Source: Saccharothrix saharensis (GTDB lineage: Bacteria > Actinomycetota > Actinomycetes > Mycobacteriales > Pseudonocardiaceae). Taken from it: a DNA stretch of 64,000 nucleotides. Made by a program: the position numbers and the translations under genes. Numbering within the stretch: the first letter of the stretch is position 1; the number at the start of each line of letters is the position of its first letter. The stretch covers positions 6,025,386 to 6,089,385 of the forward strand of contig NZ_VFPP01000001.1 in the NCBI RefSeq assembly GCF_006716745.1, given 5' to 3'. Below, piece after piece: positions 41,238-49,724 of this stretch. The notes under the pieces were generated by a model. That model had not been told where the DNA came from. It saw only the letters and a program-made list of their open reading frames with translations, and made no database searches.

Positions 41238-41885
41238 ATGTCCATCTCGGTGCTTCTGGTGGACGACCACGAGATCGTGCGTCGGGGTCTGCAGCAGCTG
41301 CTGGCGGTCGAGTCGGACATCGAGGTCGTCGGCGAGGCGGAGAGCGCCGCCGCGGCGGTGTCCGCCGCCGCGTTCCACCGGCCCGACGTCGCCGTGATCG
41401 ACGTGCGGCTGCCCGACGGCGACGGCGTGACCGTGTGCCGGGAGATCCGGTCGACGGTCCAGCCGCCGCCCGCGTGCCTGATGCTGACCTCGTACTCCGA
41501 CGACGAGGCGCTGTTCGGGGCGATCATGGCGGGCGCGGCCGGGTACATGCTCAAGCAGGTGTCCGGCAACGACCTGGTGTCCGCGATCCGCACGCTGGCC
41601 GCGGGCGGATCGCTGCTGCACTCCGGCGTCACCGCGACCGTGCTGCAACGGCTGCGCGGCGGACCGGTCGAGGACCCGCGCTACGCGTCGTTGAGCCCGC
41701 AGGAGCGGCGGATCCTCGACCTGATCGCCGAGGGCCTGACCAACCGGCAGATCGCGAACCGGCTGTTCCTGGCCGAGAAGACGGTCAAGAACTACGTCTC
41801 CACGCTGTTGCACAAGCTCGGCTTCGACCGCCGGACCGAGGCCGGGGTGTACGCGGCCCGCCGTCGGCAGGCCGGGGGGATCTAG
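41238..41885 (+). CDS. NarL/DevR-family response regulator
   Basis: 215 residues from ATG at 41238. The receiver domain has the acidic pair in VLLVDDHEIVRRGLQQLL, phosphoacceptor Asp55 in VAVIDVRLPDGDG, Ser/Thr in MLTSYSDDEAL, and Lys in GYMLKQVSGNDL. The C-terminal LuxR-type helix-turn-helix reads SPQERRILDLIAEGLTNRQI and AEKTVKNYVSTLLHKLGF. It resembles DevR/DosR. It forms an operon with the kinase upstream and probably controls a stress or hypoxia regulon, perhaps including the split-barrel gene at 39185. Confidence 0.93.
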   Translation: MSISVLLVDDHEIVRRGLQQLLAVESDIEVVGEAESAAAAVSAAAFHRPDVAVIDVRLPDGDGVTVCREIRSTVQPPPACLMLTSYSDDEALFGAIMAGAAGYMLKQVSGNDLVSAIRTLAAGGSLLHSGVTATVLQRLRGGPVEDPRYASLSPQERRILDLIAEGLTNRQIANRLFLAEKTVKNYVSTLLHKLGFDRRTEAGVYAARRRQAGGI

Positions 41886-42331
41886 CCGCCGACCGGACCC
41901 GCGTCAGAGCGGCCGACCAGCGGCGCGGTGGAGGCGGTGGTGGCTGTGGTCGGGTCGGGCAGGGGCGTGCCCGGGCAGGCCAGGTCGCGTGACGGGACCA
42001 CGCCGAGTTCGGCCCGGCCGGTGTAGATCAGCGGGAACGGGCGCCCCGGCGCGCCCGGACCGCCCGCATCGGTGAGCACGACCCCCTTGGCCCGGCCGGT
42101 GCGCGGCTTCAGCCTGCTCACCGCGATGGTGATCTCGCGGCCGTCGTGCGGGGCGCGCCGGTCGAACGGCGCCTGGAACGTGCCGCACTCCAGTCCCTCG
42201 TGCTCGCGCACGCGGACCAGGTGATGGTTCGTCCCCGGTTCCGGCCCGCGCGTACGTCGGCAGCACCGAGCCGACCAGGGCCGCGACCACGGCCGCGGTG
42301 GTTCTCCCGCTCCCGGGTTCCCCTCCGTCGA
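41882..42331 (-). pseudogene. decayed secreted tripeptidyl-aminopeptidase-like hydrolase
   Basis: On the minus strand a signal-peptide-like stretch (RTTAAVVAALVGSVLPTYAR at about 42265-42310) is out of frame with the following mature segment. That segment reads LECGTFQAPFDRRAPHDGRE, ITIAVSRLKPRTGRAKGVVL and TDAGGPGAPGRPFPLIYTG. It is the N-terminal part of SlpD/SlpE-type alpha/beta peptidases (CGTxxVPLD, NPGGPGGSG). The next residues, LGVVPSRDLACPGTPLPDPT, look like the extreme C-terminus, so roughly 350 central codons with the catalytic Ser are gone. A frameshift plus deletion makes it non-functional. A plus-strand gene overlaps its 3' end by 4 bp. Confidence 0.75.
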
Positions 42332-42441
42332 AGCCACCAGTCGACCGCGCACGTACTCTGGGGGACAACCGCAGAAAGGCCCTGTTCGGCTCTACGAAAG
42401 ACTTAAGCCACTCGGGCTCGGAGGAAAGTAAGGTCGCTGGA

Positions 42442-43440
42442 GTGGGGATTTTCCGGAGGAAGCGGCCTGCCGCGCTCGCCCGTGAAGTGGTGCGGGACCA
42501 CACCTACGACGACGCGATCCTGGACATCGCGGCGGAGGAGATGGACGCGGGCCACCTGAGGGCGGCGACCACGGTGCTCGCGGAGTGCCGTGACGACCCG
42601 GAGGTGCGGGCGCTGCGGGCCGAGGTGCTCGGCGAGCACGCCATCGGCCACGCCGACGAGCTGCTGGAGCTGGCCAAGAACAACACCGACCCGGACCTGT
42701 GGCTGCTGGCCGGCACGGCGTTCATCCGGGAGGCGTGGGCGATCCGCGGCTCGGGCCGGGCCGACAGCGTCGGCAAGGACCGGTTCAAGGTCTTCTTCGG
42801 CACCCTGCGCAAGGCTGTCGGTCCGCTGCACGAGGCCGCGAAGCTCCTGCCCCGCGACGCGGTGCCGTGGGCGCAGCTGCAGACCGCGGGCCTCGGGTTG
42901 CAGGTCGACCGCGACCAGAAGGACGAGGTGTGGCGGGAGATCGTGGCGCGGTGCGCGACGCTGTACCCGGCGCACTGGACCCGGTTGCAGATCCTGGCGT
43001 CGAAGTGGGGCGGTTCGGCCGAGGAGATGATGGCGTTCGCGCAGGGCAGCGTCGACGCCGCGCCGCCGGGCGACCCGGTGGTGGCCATGCTTCCGCTGGC
43101 GCACTTCGAGATCTTCCTGGAGCAGTTCGAGGACGCCGTGCAGTCGCGGTCGGCGTTGAAGATCGCCACGCTGAAGATGCGCTACTTCACCCGGCACCGG
43201 GAGGAGATCGCCACGGCGGCCGACAAGTGGGACTCGACCCCGAGCAAGCCGCACCCGCGCGCCCTCCAGGCCCACAACCTGTTCGCGGCGGCGTTCGCCC
43301 TGGCCGACGACGCGCCGCGGGCCAAGCGCCACCTGCTCGGCATGCGCGACCACGTGCACGAGGTGCCGTGGGCCTACGTCGCCTACCTGGCCGACGACCT
43401 GGAGAAGGAGTACTCGGAGCTGGCGAACAAGTACCTCTGA
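42442..43440 (+). CDS. TPR-like alpha-helical conserved protein
   Basis: 332 residues from GTG at 42442, beginning (M)GIFRRKRPAALAREVVRDHT. The protein is almost wholly helical, with helix pairs such as YDDAILDIAAEEMDAGHLRA and EVRALRAEVLGEHAIGHADE; MLPLAHFEIFLEQFED and HNLFAAAFALADDAPRAKRH suggest degenerate TPR/Sel1-like repeats. No catalytic motif or signal peptide. Similar proteins occur singly in Pseudonocardiaceae genomes. Function unknown; possibly a scaffold. Confidence 0.7.
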   Translation: MGIFRRKRPAALAREVVRDHTYDDAILDIAAEEMDAGHLRAATTVLAECRDDPEVRALRAEVLGEHAIGHADELLELAKNNTDPDLWLLAGTAFIREAWAIRGSGRADSVGKDRFKVFFGTLRKAVGPLHEAAKLLPRDAVPWAQLQTAGLGLQVDRDQKDEVWREIVARCATLYPAHWTRLQILASKWGGSAEEMMAFAQGSVDAAPPGDPVVAMLPLAHFEIFLEQFEDAVQSRSALKIATLKMRYFTRHREEIATAADKWDSTPSKPHPRALQAHNLFAAAFALADDAPRAKRHLLGMRDHVHEVPWAYVAYLADDLEKEYSELANKYL

Positions 43441-43742
43441 TCAGCTCGCTCGCCCGGGGTCTTCCCGGGAAGGCGTTCCTCCGGTGCCGTCGGCGGGTCA
43501 GGTCGGTCGCGCCGTGCCCGGTGCTCCTCTTGCCCGCCGCCTTTCCCCTTGACCGGCGCCACCGGGTCGGCCCACGCGCGGACCTGGTCGGCGGACAGCT
43601 TCGGCGCGGTCCGCACGACGGTTCGGACCACGGCGACGATGGCGGAGGGGCACAGCGCGCCGATGAGGACGAGCAAGGCCACGGGGCTGTTGCCCAGCGA
43701 CACGACCAGCGCCGGAAGTCGTAGCACGACCGCCGCGGGCAC
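43383..43742 (-). CDS. weakly supported membrane-anchored small protein
   Basis: A 119-codon minus-strand frame from GTG at 43742 encodes hydrophobic VPAAVVLRLPALVVSLGNSP and VALLVLIGALCPSAIVAVVR, then a charged tail (SADQVRAWADPVAPVKGKGG). Its 3' end overlaps the end of the TPR-like gene by 58 bp. There is no good ribosome site or homology. The hydrophobic stretch makes it more than a random shadow, but it may be part of the same decayed locus as the P-loop fragment at 43768. Confidence 0.3.
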   Translation of the reverse strand: MPAAVVLRLPALVVSLGNSPVALLVLIGALCPSAIVAVVRTVVRTAPKLSADQVRAWADPVAPVKGKGGGQEEHRARRDRPDPPTAPEERLPGKTPGERADQRYLFASSEYSFSRSSAR

Positions 43743-43767
43743 GATGACCGGACCTGCCGTGCGCTCC

Positions 43768-43881
43768 TCACTCGGCACAGACGAGCAGCGTCGACTTGCC
43801 GGTACCGGAGCTGCCCGCAACGACGCGGCACCGCGCCGGGTCGCGTGCCGACCACTTCGAGTCGGGCAACGGCAGGTCCAT
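43768..43881 (-). pseudogene. 37-codon P-loop fragment after manA
   Basis: The minus strand from ATG at 43881 reads MDLPLPDSKWSARDPARCRV, then VAGSSGTGKSTLLVCAE and a stop. GSSGTGKS is a perfect Walker A motif, but nothing of the remaining NTPase fold follows. It lies 3 bp after the manA stop with GAGGA upstream, so it may be translated. I read it as the relic of an ABC-type or kinase ATPase; a genuine micro-ORF is possible. Confidence 0.4.
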
Positions 43882-43884
43882 TCC

Positions 43885-44889
43885 TCAGCTCCTCGGCACC
43901 GACGGCGGCCTGCACCGGATGGCGACCACGTCGCCGGTCACCTCGACCTCGCCCGCCGCGTGCGGCACGACCACCGTGCTGCCCCGGTGCACCGCGACGG
44001 GTCCGAGTGTGCCGGCGCCCTCCAGCACCACGAACACGCCGAACGAGGGCTCCAGCGCCGCCGAGCCGGAGACGTGCAGCCGGTCGGCGCGGAAGAACGG
44101 GTCGGCCCGGGCGTCGAACATCCCCACCGACCGCCCGGTGAGCGCCCGCGTGCGGCGGACCAGGTCGGCGGGGGACTGGGCGCGGCGCTCCAGGCACTCC
44201 AACGCCTTGTCGTAGCCCAGGCCGAGGTGCCCGGCCTCGGGGTCGGCCAGGAAGCCCTGCCACTCCAGCGTGACGGAGAAGTCCGTGGGCTGCTGGAGTT
44301 CCACGATGAACACGCCCTCGCCGATCGCGTGCGGCACGCCGGCGGGCACGAACACCGTGTCACCGGGCGAGACCTTCACCGGGTTCAGCGCGTCGAGCAT
44401 GGCGGCCGAGTCCTGGGTGGACACCCACCCGGCGGCGACGGCGGCGGGCACGTCGTCGCGGAACCCGAGGTAGACCGTGGGGTCGGGCCCGGACGTGCCG
44501 ATCACGATCCACGCCTCGGTCTTGCCGTGCCGGCAGCCCAGGTGGGCGGAGGCGAACGCGTCGGACGGGTGGCAGTGCACCGGCAGCCGCTGACCGGCGT
44601 CGAGCAGCTTCACCAGCAGCGCCGTGTCGGCGCCGAACTCCGCCGCGTGCGCCGCGCCCAGCCAGGACGTCGGGTCGGCCGCCACCGCGTCGCGCAACCA
44701 CCGCCCGTCCGGCAACCGCGTCAGCCCGGCCTCGTCCTTGCCGAACTGCGCGGTGGTCGACCCCACCCAGTCCTCGGGCCCGGCGTCGGCGTCGTCCCGG
44801 CTCCGGAACGCCGCGATGGCCGCACCGCCCCGGTAGAACTGCCGGGGCTGGTTGGCCTCCAGCGCGACGGGCTGGGTGTCGGAGCTCAT
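43885..44889 (-). CDS. manA: mannose-6-phosphate isomerase, class I
   Basis: 334 residues from ATG at 44889. The zinc-site and catalytic motifs of type I phosphomannose isomerases are visible: LLVKLLDAGQRLPVHCHPSD (Gln, His), RHGKTEAWIVIGTSGPDP (Lys-Thr-Glu), VKVSPGDTVFVPAGVPHAIG (the cupin His) and LQQPTDFSVTLEWQGF. The enzyme interconverts mannose-6-phosphate and fructose-6-phosphate. Its start overlaps the stop of the LacI regulator gene, and the GH92 mannosidase lies across the divergent promoter, so the locus is for mannoside use. Confidence 0.93.
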   Translation of the reverse strand: MSSDTQPVALEANQPRQFYRGGAAIAAFRSRDDADAGPEDWVGSTTAQFGKDEAGLTRLPDGRWLRDAVAADPTSWLGAAHAAEFGADTALLVKLLDAGQRLPVHCHPSDAFASAHLGCRHGKTEAWIVIGTSGPDPTVYLGFRDDVPAAVAAGWVSTQDSAAMLDALNPVKVSPGDTVFVPAGVPHAIGEGVFIVELQQPTDFSVTLEWQGFLADPEAGHLGLGYDKALECLERRAQSPADLVRRTRALTGRSVGMFDARADPFFRADRLHVSGSAALEPSFGVFVVLEGAGTLGPVAVHRGSTVVVPHAAGEVEVTGDVVAIRCRPPSVPRS

Positions 44890-45926
44890 GCGGGTACCTC
44901 TCCTGATCCACGGGCCACCAAGCGGACCGGCAGGACGACGCGGCGCGGTGGGGAGCCGTCACCGTCCAGGCGGGCGAAGAGCAGGTCCGCCGCTGCCTTG
45001 CCGAGCGCGCTCGCGTCGTGCGCGATCACGGTCACCGGCGGGGACAGCAGGTCGGCCAGCTCGAAGTCGTCGAAGCCCACGAGCGCGGGCCGCGAGGTGC
45101 TGCCCGCCAACGCGCGCACGGCGTGCACGGTGATCCGGTTGTTGCCCGTCACCACGGCGGTCGCCGGGTCGGCGGCGTTCCGCAGGCCCTGCAACGCCTT
45201 GCGCACGGATTCCTCGTCGTGCGGGCCCATGACCACCAGCGACTCGTGGTAGCCGATGCCGGCCCGGACGCAGCCCTCGCGGTAGCCGCGCAGGCGCTCG
45301 TTGGCGGTGAAGATGTCGGGCGCGTCGCCCAGGAACGCGATCCGCCGGTGCCCGAACGACGCCAGGTGCGCGACCGCCTCGGCGGTCCCGCCGATGTTGT
45401 CCACCAGCACGGTGTCGGCCACGACGTCACCGGCCGGCCGGTCCAGGAACACCACCGGCGTGCCCGCGCGCATCTCCGGCACCAGGTACCCGTGCTGCAG
45501 CCCGGCGGGCACGATCAGCAGGCCGTCCACCCGCCGCGAGCAGAACTCCAGCGACAGCTCGCGCTCGCGCGCCGGGTCCTCGTCGGACGAGCCGGTGATC
45601 ACCTGGCGGCCGCGCAGCCGCGCGACCTCCTCGACCGCCCGCGTCACGCCCGAGTAGAACGGGTTGCCGACGTCCTCCAGCACCAGCCCGACGGTTCCCG
45701 TGGACGAGCCGCGGCGCAGGTTGCGGGCGCTGAGGTTGCGCCGGAAGCCGAGCTGGTCGATCGCCGCGAGCACCCGCTCGGCGGTCGCCGGGTGCACCCC
45801 CGCCTCGTCGTTCACCACGCGCGAGACGGTCTTGATGCTGACGCCCGCCAGCCGTGCCACGTCGTTCATCGTGGCACGCCGCACCTTGCGGGCGCCTGCC
45901 GCGCCGTTCGGGGACAACGTTGTCAT
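44886..45926 (-). CDS. LacI-family regulator of the mannoside locus
   Basis: 346 residues from ATG at 45926. The HTH reads ATMNDVARLAGVSIKTVSRV followed by VNDEAGVHPATAERV; the ligand domain has VGLVLEDVGNPFYSGVTRAV and PALVGFDDFELADLLSPPVT. It heads an operon with manA. Two LacI-type operators (GACAACGTTGTC at 45913, overlapping its own start, and GACAGCGTTGTC at 46056) imply autoregulation and control of the divergent mannosidase region. The inducer is probably mannose or a mannobiose, by context. Confidence 0.93.
   Translation of the reverse strand: MTTLSPNGAAGARKVRRATMNDVARLAGVSIKTVSRVVNDEAGVHPATAERVLAAIDQLGFRRNLSARNLRRGSSTGTVGLVLEDVGNPFYSGVTRAVEEVARLRGRQVITGSSDEDPARERELSLEFCSRRVDGLLIVPAGLQHGYLVPEMRAGTPVVFLDRPAGDVVADTVLVDNIGGTAEAVAHLASFGHRRIAFLGDAPDIFTANERLRGYREGCVRAGIGYHESLVVMGPHDEESVRKALQGLRNAADPATAVVTGNNRITVHAVRALAGSTSRPALVGFDDFELADLLSPPVTVIAHDASALGKAAADLLFARLDGDGSPPRRVVLPVRLVARGSGEVPA
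45913..45924. promoter_or_regulatory. LacI-type operator overlapping the regulator start
   Basis: GACAACGTTGTC is a perfect 12-bp palindrome with the central CG typical of LacI/GalR operators. It overlaps the first codons of the regulator gene, an arrangement for autorepression. Confidence 0.65.
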
Positions 45927-46055
45927 AGTGCGCGAATCACACACCGCGTGTGCACGGATGTCAACGGTCCGACCGGTCCGGCACCGGACGGCCCGGTTAC
46001 GGGGTTGACGCCGGACCCGTACTCTCCGCGAGCAGGCGACTACGAATCGTTCGTG

Positions 46056-46067
46056 GACAGCGTTGTC
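46056..46067. promoter_or_regulatory. second LacI-type operator before the mannosidase region
   Basis: GACAGCGTTGTC differs from the 45913 operator at one base and lies 16 bp before the start of the decayed GH92 gene. It presumably served, and may still serve, the rightward transcript carrying the intact mannosidase. Confidence 0.6.
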
Positions 46068-46082
46068 ACCGGGAGGCGACCG

Positions 46083-46441
46083 GTGCGGACAACGCCTGCC
46101 CGCGCAGCGGTGGTAGCGCTCTCGGCGGCACCGGCGGTGGTCCACCCGGCGGCAGGGGCGGCACAGGTGGACGACCTGGCCGAGTGGGTGAACCCGTTCG
46201 TCGGCACCCGGCCGGGTGGCCCGGACCGCGGCACGGGCGGCGGCGCGGGCAACAACTTCTCCGGCGCGGACGTGCCGTTCGGCATGTGCGGTGGAGCCCG
46301 GACACGGTGACCCGGCAGCACGGCGGCCACGCCTGCGAGGACCCACCGCGTCCGGGACTTCAGCCTCACCCACCTGTCCGGCGCGGGCTGCTCGACCTGT
46401 CCGGCGGGAGGTTCCACGTGTTCGCCATCGCGGTCGGCTGA
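46083..46441 (+). pseudogene. decayed secreted GH92 alpha-mannosidase (N-terminal fragment)
   Basis: From GTG at 46083 the frame encodes a secretory-like N-terminus (RAAVVALSAAPAVVHPAAGA) and then LAEWVNPFVGTRPGGPD and NNFSGADVPFGMC. This is the GH92 opening (NPFIGT...FPGAxxPFGM). A frameshift is needed to continue into WSPDTVTRQHGGHACED, and another for VRDFSLTHLSGAGCSTCPAG. The rest of the roughly 750-residue enzyme is absent. An intact leaderless GH92 gene follows immediately, so this is the dead member of a former tandem pair. Confidence 0.8.
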
Positions 46442-46448
46442 CCCTAGG

Positions 46449-48692
46449 GTGGAACGGGTGACGGTTGACCCGGTGGAGTCGGTGAACACGTTCATCGGCA
46501 CGAAGGACGACGGGAACACGTTCCCCGGTGCGTCGATGCCGTTCGGCATGGCCCACTCGAGCCCGATCGGCTCGCACTACGCCGGGTACCGCTACGACGA
46601 CCCGGTGATCCGCGGTTTCGGGCACTTCTTCCTGTCCGGCGCGGGGTGCTCGGAGCAGGGCGGGCTGGTGTCGGTCCTGCCGACCGCGGGCCTGCCGCGC
46701 ACGTTCGACCACCGCGCGTACGGCTCGGCGTACACGCACGACGGCGAGGTCGGCAAGCCCGGCTACTACCGCGTGCGGCTGGCGTCCGGCATCACGGTGG
46801 AGTCGACGGCGACGACCCGCGCGGGCGTGGAGCGGTTCTCGTTCCCGGCCGGCGTGACGCCGTACGTGCTCGTGAACGTGGGTCAGGCGAACGACGGCGA
46901 GCCGGTGTTCGCGAGCAGCGTGCGGGTGGTGGACGACCGGACCCTGGCCGGGACCGTGGTGGCCCAGGCGTTCTGCGGCGGCAAGCCGTACACGACGTAC
47001 TTCACCACGACGTTCGACCGGCCGTTCCGCCGGACCGGCAACTGGGGTGGCGCGGAGGGCGGCGCGGGGCTGCGGGGCCAGTGGGTGGCGTTCGAGGACG
47101 GCCCGGTGACCGCGGCGACCGCGATCTCGCACGTGGACGCGGACGGTGCGACGAAGAACCTCGGTGAGGCGCGGGGGAAGTCGTTCGACTCCTTGCGGGC
47201 CGAGGCCCAGGAGGCCTGGCGGCGTGAGCTGTCGTGCGTGGAGACGTCCGCGGAGGGCGAGGACCGCGCGGTCTTCTACACCGCGCTGTACCACGTGCTG
47301 CTGCAACCGTTGACGGGCAACGACGTGGACGGCCGGTACCGCGGGTTCGACGACCGGGTGCACACCGCCGACGGCTGGACCTACCACGAGTTCTACTCCC
47401 TGTGGGACACCTACCGGGCGCACAACCAGCTGCTGGCGCTGCTGCGACCGTCACGGGCGAAGGACATCGCGCGGTCGGTGCTGGCGATCCACGAGCAGGG
47501 CGGGTGGCTGCCCCGCTGGGCGTACGCCAACCAGGAGACCAACACGATGACCGGCGACCCGGTCACGCCGTTCCTGGTCGACCTGTGGCGGTTCGGCGCG
47601 CTGGCGGGCTTCGAGGAGCAGGCCTACGAGGCGTTGTGGCAGAACGCGACCGGCGTGCCGCCGACGTCGTCGCCGTTCGAGGGCCGGGCGGGCAACCCGT
47701 CCTACCTCCGCGACGGTTTCGTGCAGTACGACAAGGGCTTCCGCAAGAAGGGGCAGGACGTCGACCCGCACCACGGCGCGTCGGCGACGCTGGAGTACGC
47801 GCTGGCCGACGCCGCGCTGCGGATCATGGCCGGCGAACTGGGGCACGAGGACGACGCCGAGGTCCTGCGCCGCCGCGGCCTGAACTACCGGGTGCTGTGG
47901 GACGCGTCGGTGTCCGACCGCGGGTTCACCGGCTTCCCCCGGCCGAAGGTGAGCGGCGGCCGGTGGCTGGCGCCGTTCACCCCGCAGGGCCCCGACGGCT
48001 TCCACGAGGGCACGGCGTGGCAGTACCAGTGGTTGGCGCAGCAGGACGTGCCCGGTCTGGTGGCGCTGCTCGGCGGCCGGGACGCGGCACTGCGCCGGCT
48101 GGACGACTTCTTCGCCTACCCGGACGTGGTGGCCGACCCGGCGCGGGCCGCGCGCGAGAAGTGGGTCGTCGGGCCCTACAACTACTACAACCAGTACCGC
48201 TACAACCCGAACAACGAGCCGGACCTGCACGTGCCGTGGATGTACGCGCTGGTGGGGCAGCCGTGGAAGACGTCGGCGGTGGTGCGGGCGGCGCAGACGT
48301 TGTTCGTCGACGCGCCCAACGGCGTGACCGGCAACGACGACCTCGGGCAGATGTCGGCCTGGTACGTGTTCAGCGCCCTCGGCCTGTACCCGGTGATGCC
48401 CGGCACGGGCGACTTCGTGCTGAACGCGCCGAGGTTCGCCCGGGCGGTGGTCCACCTGGAGGGCGGCCGCGACCTCACGATCACCGCGGCGGGCGCGGAC
48501 CCGACCAGGCTCCAGTACGTGCGTGCGCTCCAGGTCGACTCGCGGCCCTGGGACAGGGCGTACCTGAACCTCGGCGACCTCGACGGCGCGCACCTCGACC
48601 ACGCGCTGACCGACGACCCCGCCGAGGCGACCTGGGCGACCGGGCCGACGGCCGCACCACCCTCCGCCGGCACAGGTGAGCACGTCTCGTAA
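46449..48692 (+). CDS. GH92 alpha-mannosidase without signal peptide
   Basis: 747 residues; GTG at 46449 or 46458. The whole GH92 fold is present: VNTFIGTKDDGNTFPGASMP, GYRYDDPVIRGFGHFFLSGA, FYTALYHVLLQPLTGNDVDG, YHEFYSLWDTYRAHNQLLAL, FHEGTAWQYQWLAQQDVPGL, and NPNNEPDLHVPWMYALVGQP ending in GNDDLGQMSAWYVFSALGLY, which carries the catalytic acidic residues of these Ca-dependent inverting exo-mannosidases. The chain begins at the catalytic module, so it should act in the cytosol on imported alpha-mannosides, feeding ManA after phosphorylation. The LacI operator at 46056 lies upstream. Confidence 0.93.
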   Translation: MERVTVDPVESVNTFIGTKDDGNTFPGASMPFGMAHSSPIGSHYAGYRYDDPVIRGFGHFFLSGAGCSEQGGLVSVLPTAGLPRTFDHRAYGSAYTHDGEVGKPGYYRVRLASGITVESTATTRAGVERFSFPAGVTPYVLVNVGQANDGEPVFASSVRVVDDRTLAGTVVAQAFCGGKPYTTYFTTTFDRPFRRTGNWGGAEGGAGLRGQWVAFEDGPVTAATAISHVDADGATKNLGEARGKSFDSLRAEAQEAWRRELSCVETSAEGEDRAVFYTALYHVLLQPLTGNDVDGRYRGFDDRVHTADGWTYHEFYSLWDTYRAHNQLLALLRPSRAKDIARSVLAIHEQGGWLPRWAYANQETNTMTGDPVTPFLVDLWRFGALAGFEEQAYEALWQNATGVPPTSSPFEGRAGNPSYLRDGFVQYDKGFRKKGQDVDPHHGASATLEYALADAALRIMAGELGHEDDAEVLRRRGLNYRVLWDASVSDRGFTGFPRPKVSGGRWLAPFTPQGPDGFHEGTAWQYQWLAQQDVPGLVALLGGRDAALRRLDDFFAYPDVVADPARAAREKWVVGPYNYYNQYRYNPNNEPDLHVPWMYALVGQPWKTSAVVRAAQTLFVDAPNGVTGNDDLGQMSAWYVFSALGLYPVMPGTGDFVLNAPRFARAVVHLEGGRDLTITAAGADPTRLQYVRALQVDSRPWDRAYLNLGDLDGAHLDHALTDDPAEATWATGPTAAPPSAGTGEHVS

Positions 48693-48809
48693 TCGGCTCC
48701 GCGCGCACAGCCACCAGCAGGTCAGTCGAAAGTCTCGATCGTCCCTTACTTCTGTCGCGAACCGTTCGAAGTGCCGTCACCGGCCCCCGTGACCGCTTAC
48801 CGTCCAGCC

Positions 48810-49724
48810 ATGACTGGGGCACGCATACCGGCCGTCGTGGTAGCCGACATCAGGAAGAGCTACGGCGAGCTGAAGGCGGTGGACGGCGTTTCGTTCACCG
48901 TCGCCGAGGGGGAGTTCTTCGGCATCCTGGGGCCGAACGGCGCGGGCAAGACCACCACGCTGGAGATCGTCGAGGGCCTGCGCCAGGCCGACGGCGGCCG
49001 GGTGACGCTGCTGGGCGAGCAGCCGTGGCCGCGCAACCCCAAGCTGCTGCCGCGCATCGGCGTGCAGCTCCAGGCGTCGAGCTTCTTCGAGAAGCTGACC
49101 GCGCGCGAGCAGCTGCAGACGTTCGGCTCGCTGTACGGCGTGACCCGGCGCAAGGCCGACGAGATGCTGGAGCTCGTCGGCCTGACCGACAAGGCCGACG
49201 TGCAGGAGAACAAGCTCTCCGGCGGCCAGCGGCAGCGGCTGTCGATCGCGTGCGCCCTCGTCCACGACCCGGACCTCGTCTTCCTGGACGAGCCGACCGC
49301 CGCGCTGGACCCGCAGGCCCGGCGCAACCTGTGGGACGTGCTGCGGGCGATCCAGGCCAGGGGCAAGACCATCGTCTACACGACGCACTACCTCGACGAG
49401 GCCGAGATCCTGTGCGACCGCGTGGCGATCATGGACCGGGGTCGGATCCTCGCCATGGACGCGCCCGCGACGCTGGTGCGCGGTCTGGACGCGCCCACGC
49501 ACGTGGTGCTGCAGAAGGGGTTGCTGACGCGTGAAGCGGCGCGGGGCATCACCGGGGTCGAGGACGCGCACGAGGACGAGGTGTCGTTGACCATCTCCAC
49601 CCGCAAGCCCGCGCCGGTGCTGTCGGCGCTCGCCGAACGCGGCACGCTGGACGGGTTGCAGGTGCGCACGGCCACGTTGGAGGACGTCTTCCTCGACCTG
49701 ACCGGACGGGAGTACCGCGCATGA
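48810..49724 (+). CDS. ABC-2 type exporter ATP-binding protein
   Basis: 304 residues from ATG at 48810. Walker A GILGPNGAGKTTTLEIVEGL, Q-loop VQLQASSFFEKLT, signature LSGGQRQRLSIACALVHDPD, Walker B LVFLDEPTAALDPQARR and H-loop IVYTTHYLDEAEILCDRV are all intact. The C-terminal extension (LTISTRKPAPVLSALAERGT) is typical of drug or lipid exporter ATPases (DrrA-like). Its stop overlaps the permease ATG, so both are made together. Confidence 0.93.
   Translation: MTGARIPAVVVADIRKSYGELKAVDGVSFTVAEGEFFGILGPNGAGKTTTLEIVEGLRQADGGRVTLLGEQPWPRNPKLLPRIGVQLQASSFFEKLTAREQLQTFGSLYGVTRRKADEMLELVGLTDKADVQENKLSGGQRQRLSIACALVHDPDLVFLDEPTAALDPQARRNLWDVLRAIQARGKTIVYTTHYLDEAEILCDRVAIMDRGRILAMDAPATLVRGLDAPTHVVLQKGLLTREAARGITGVEDAHEDEVSLTISTRKPAPVLSALAERGTLDGLQVRTATLEDVFLDLTGREYRA

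Noticed and set aside
43187..44263. A 358-codon minus frame through manA
   Set aside because: It is out of frame with manA and consists of Arg/Gly-rich shadow sequence.
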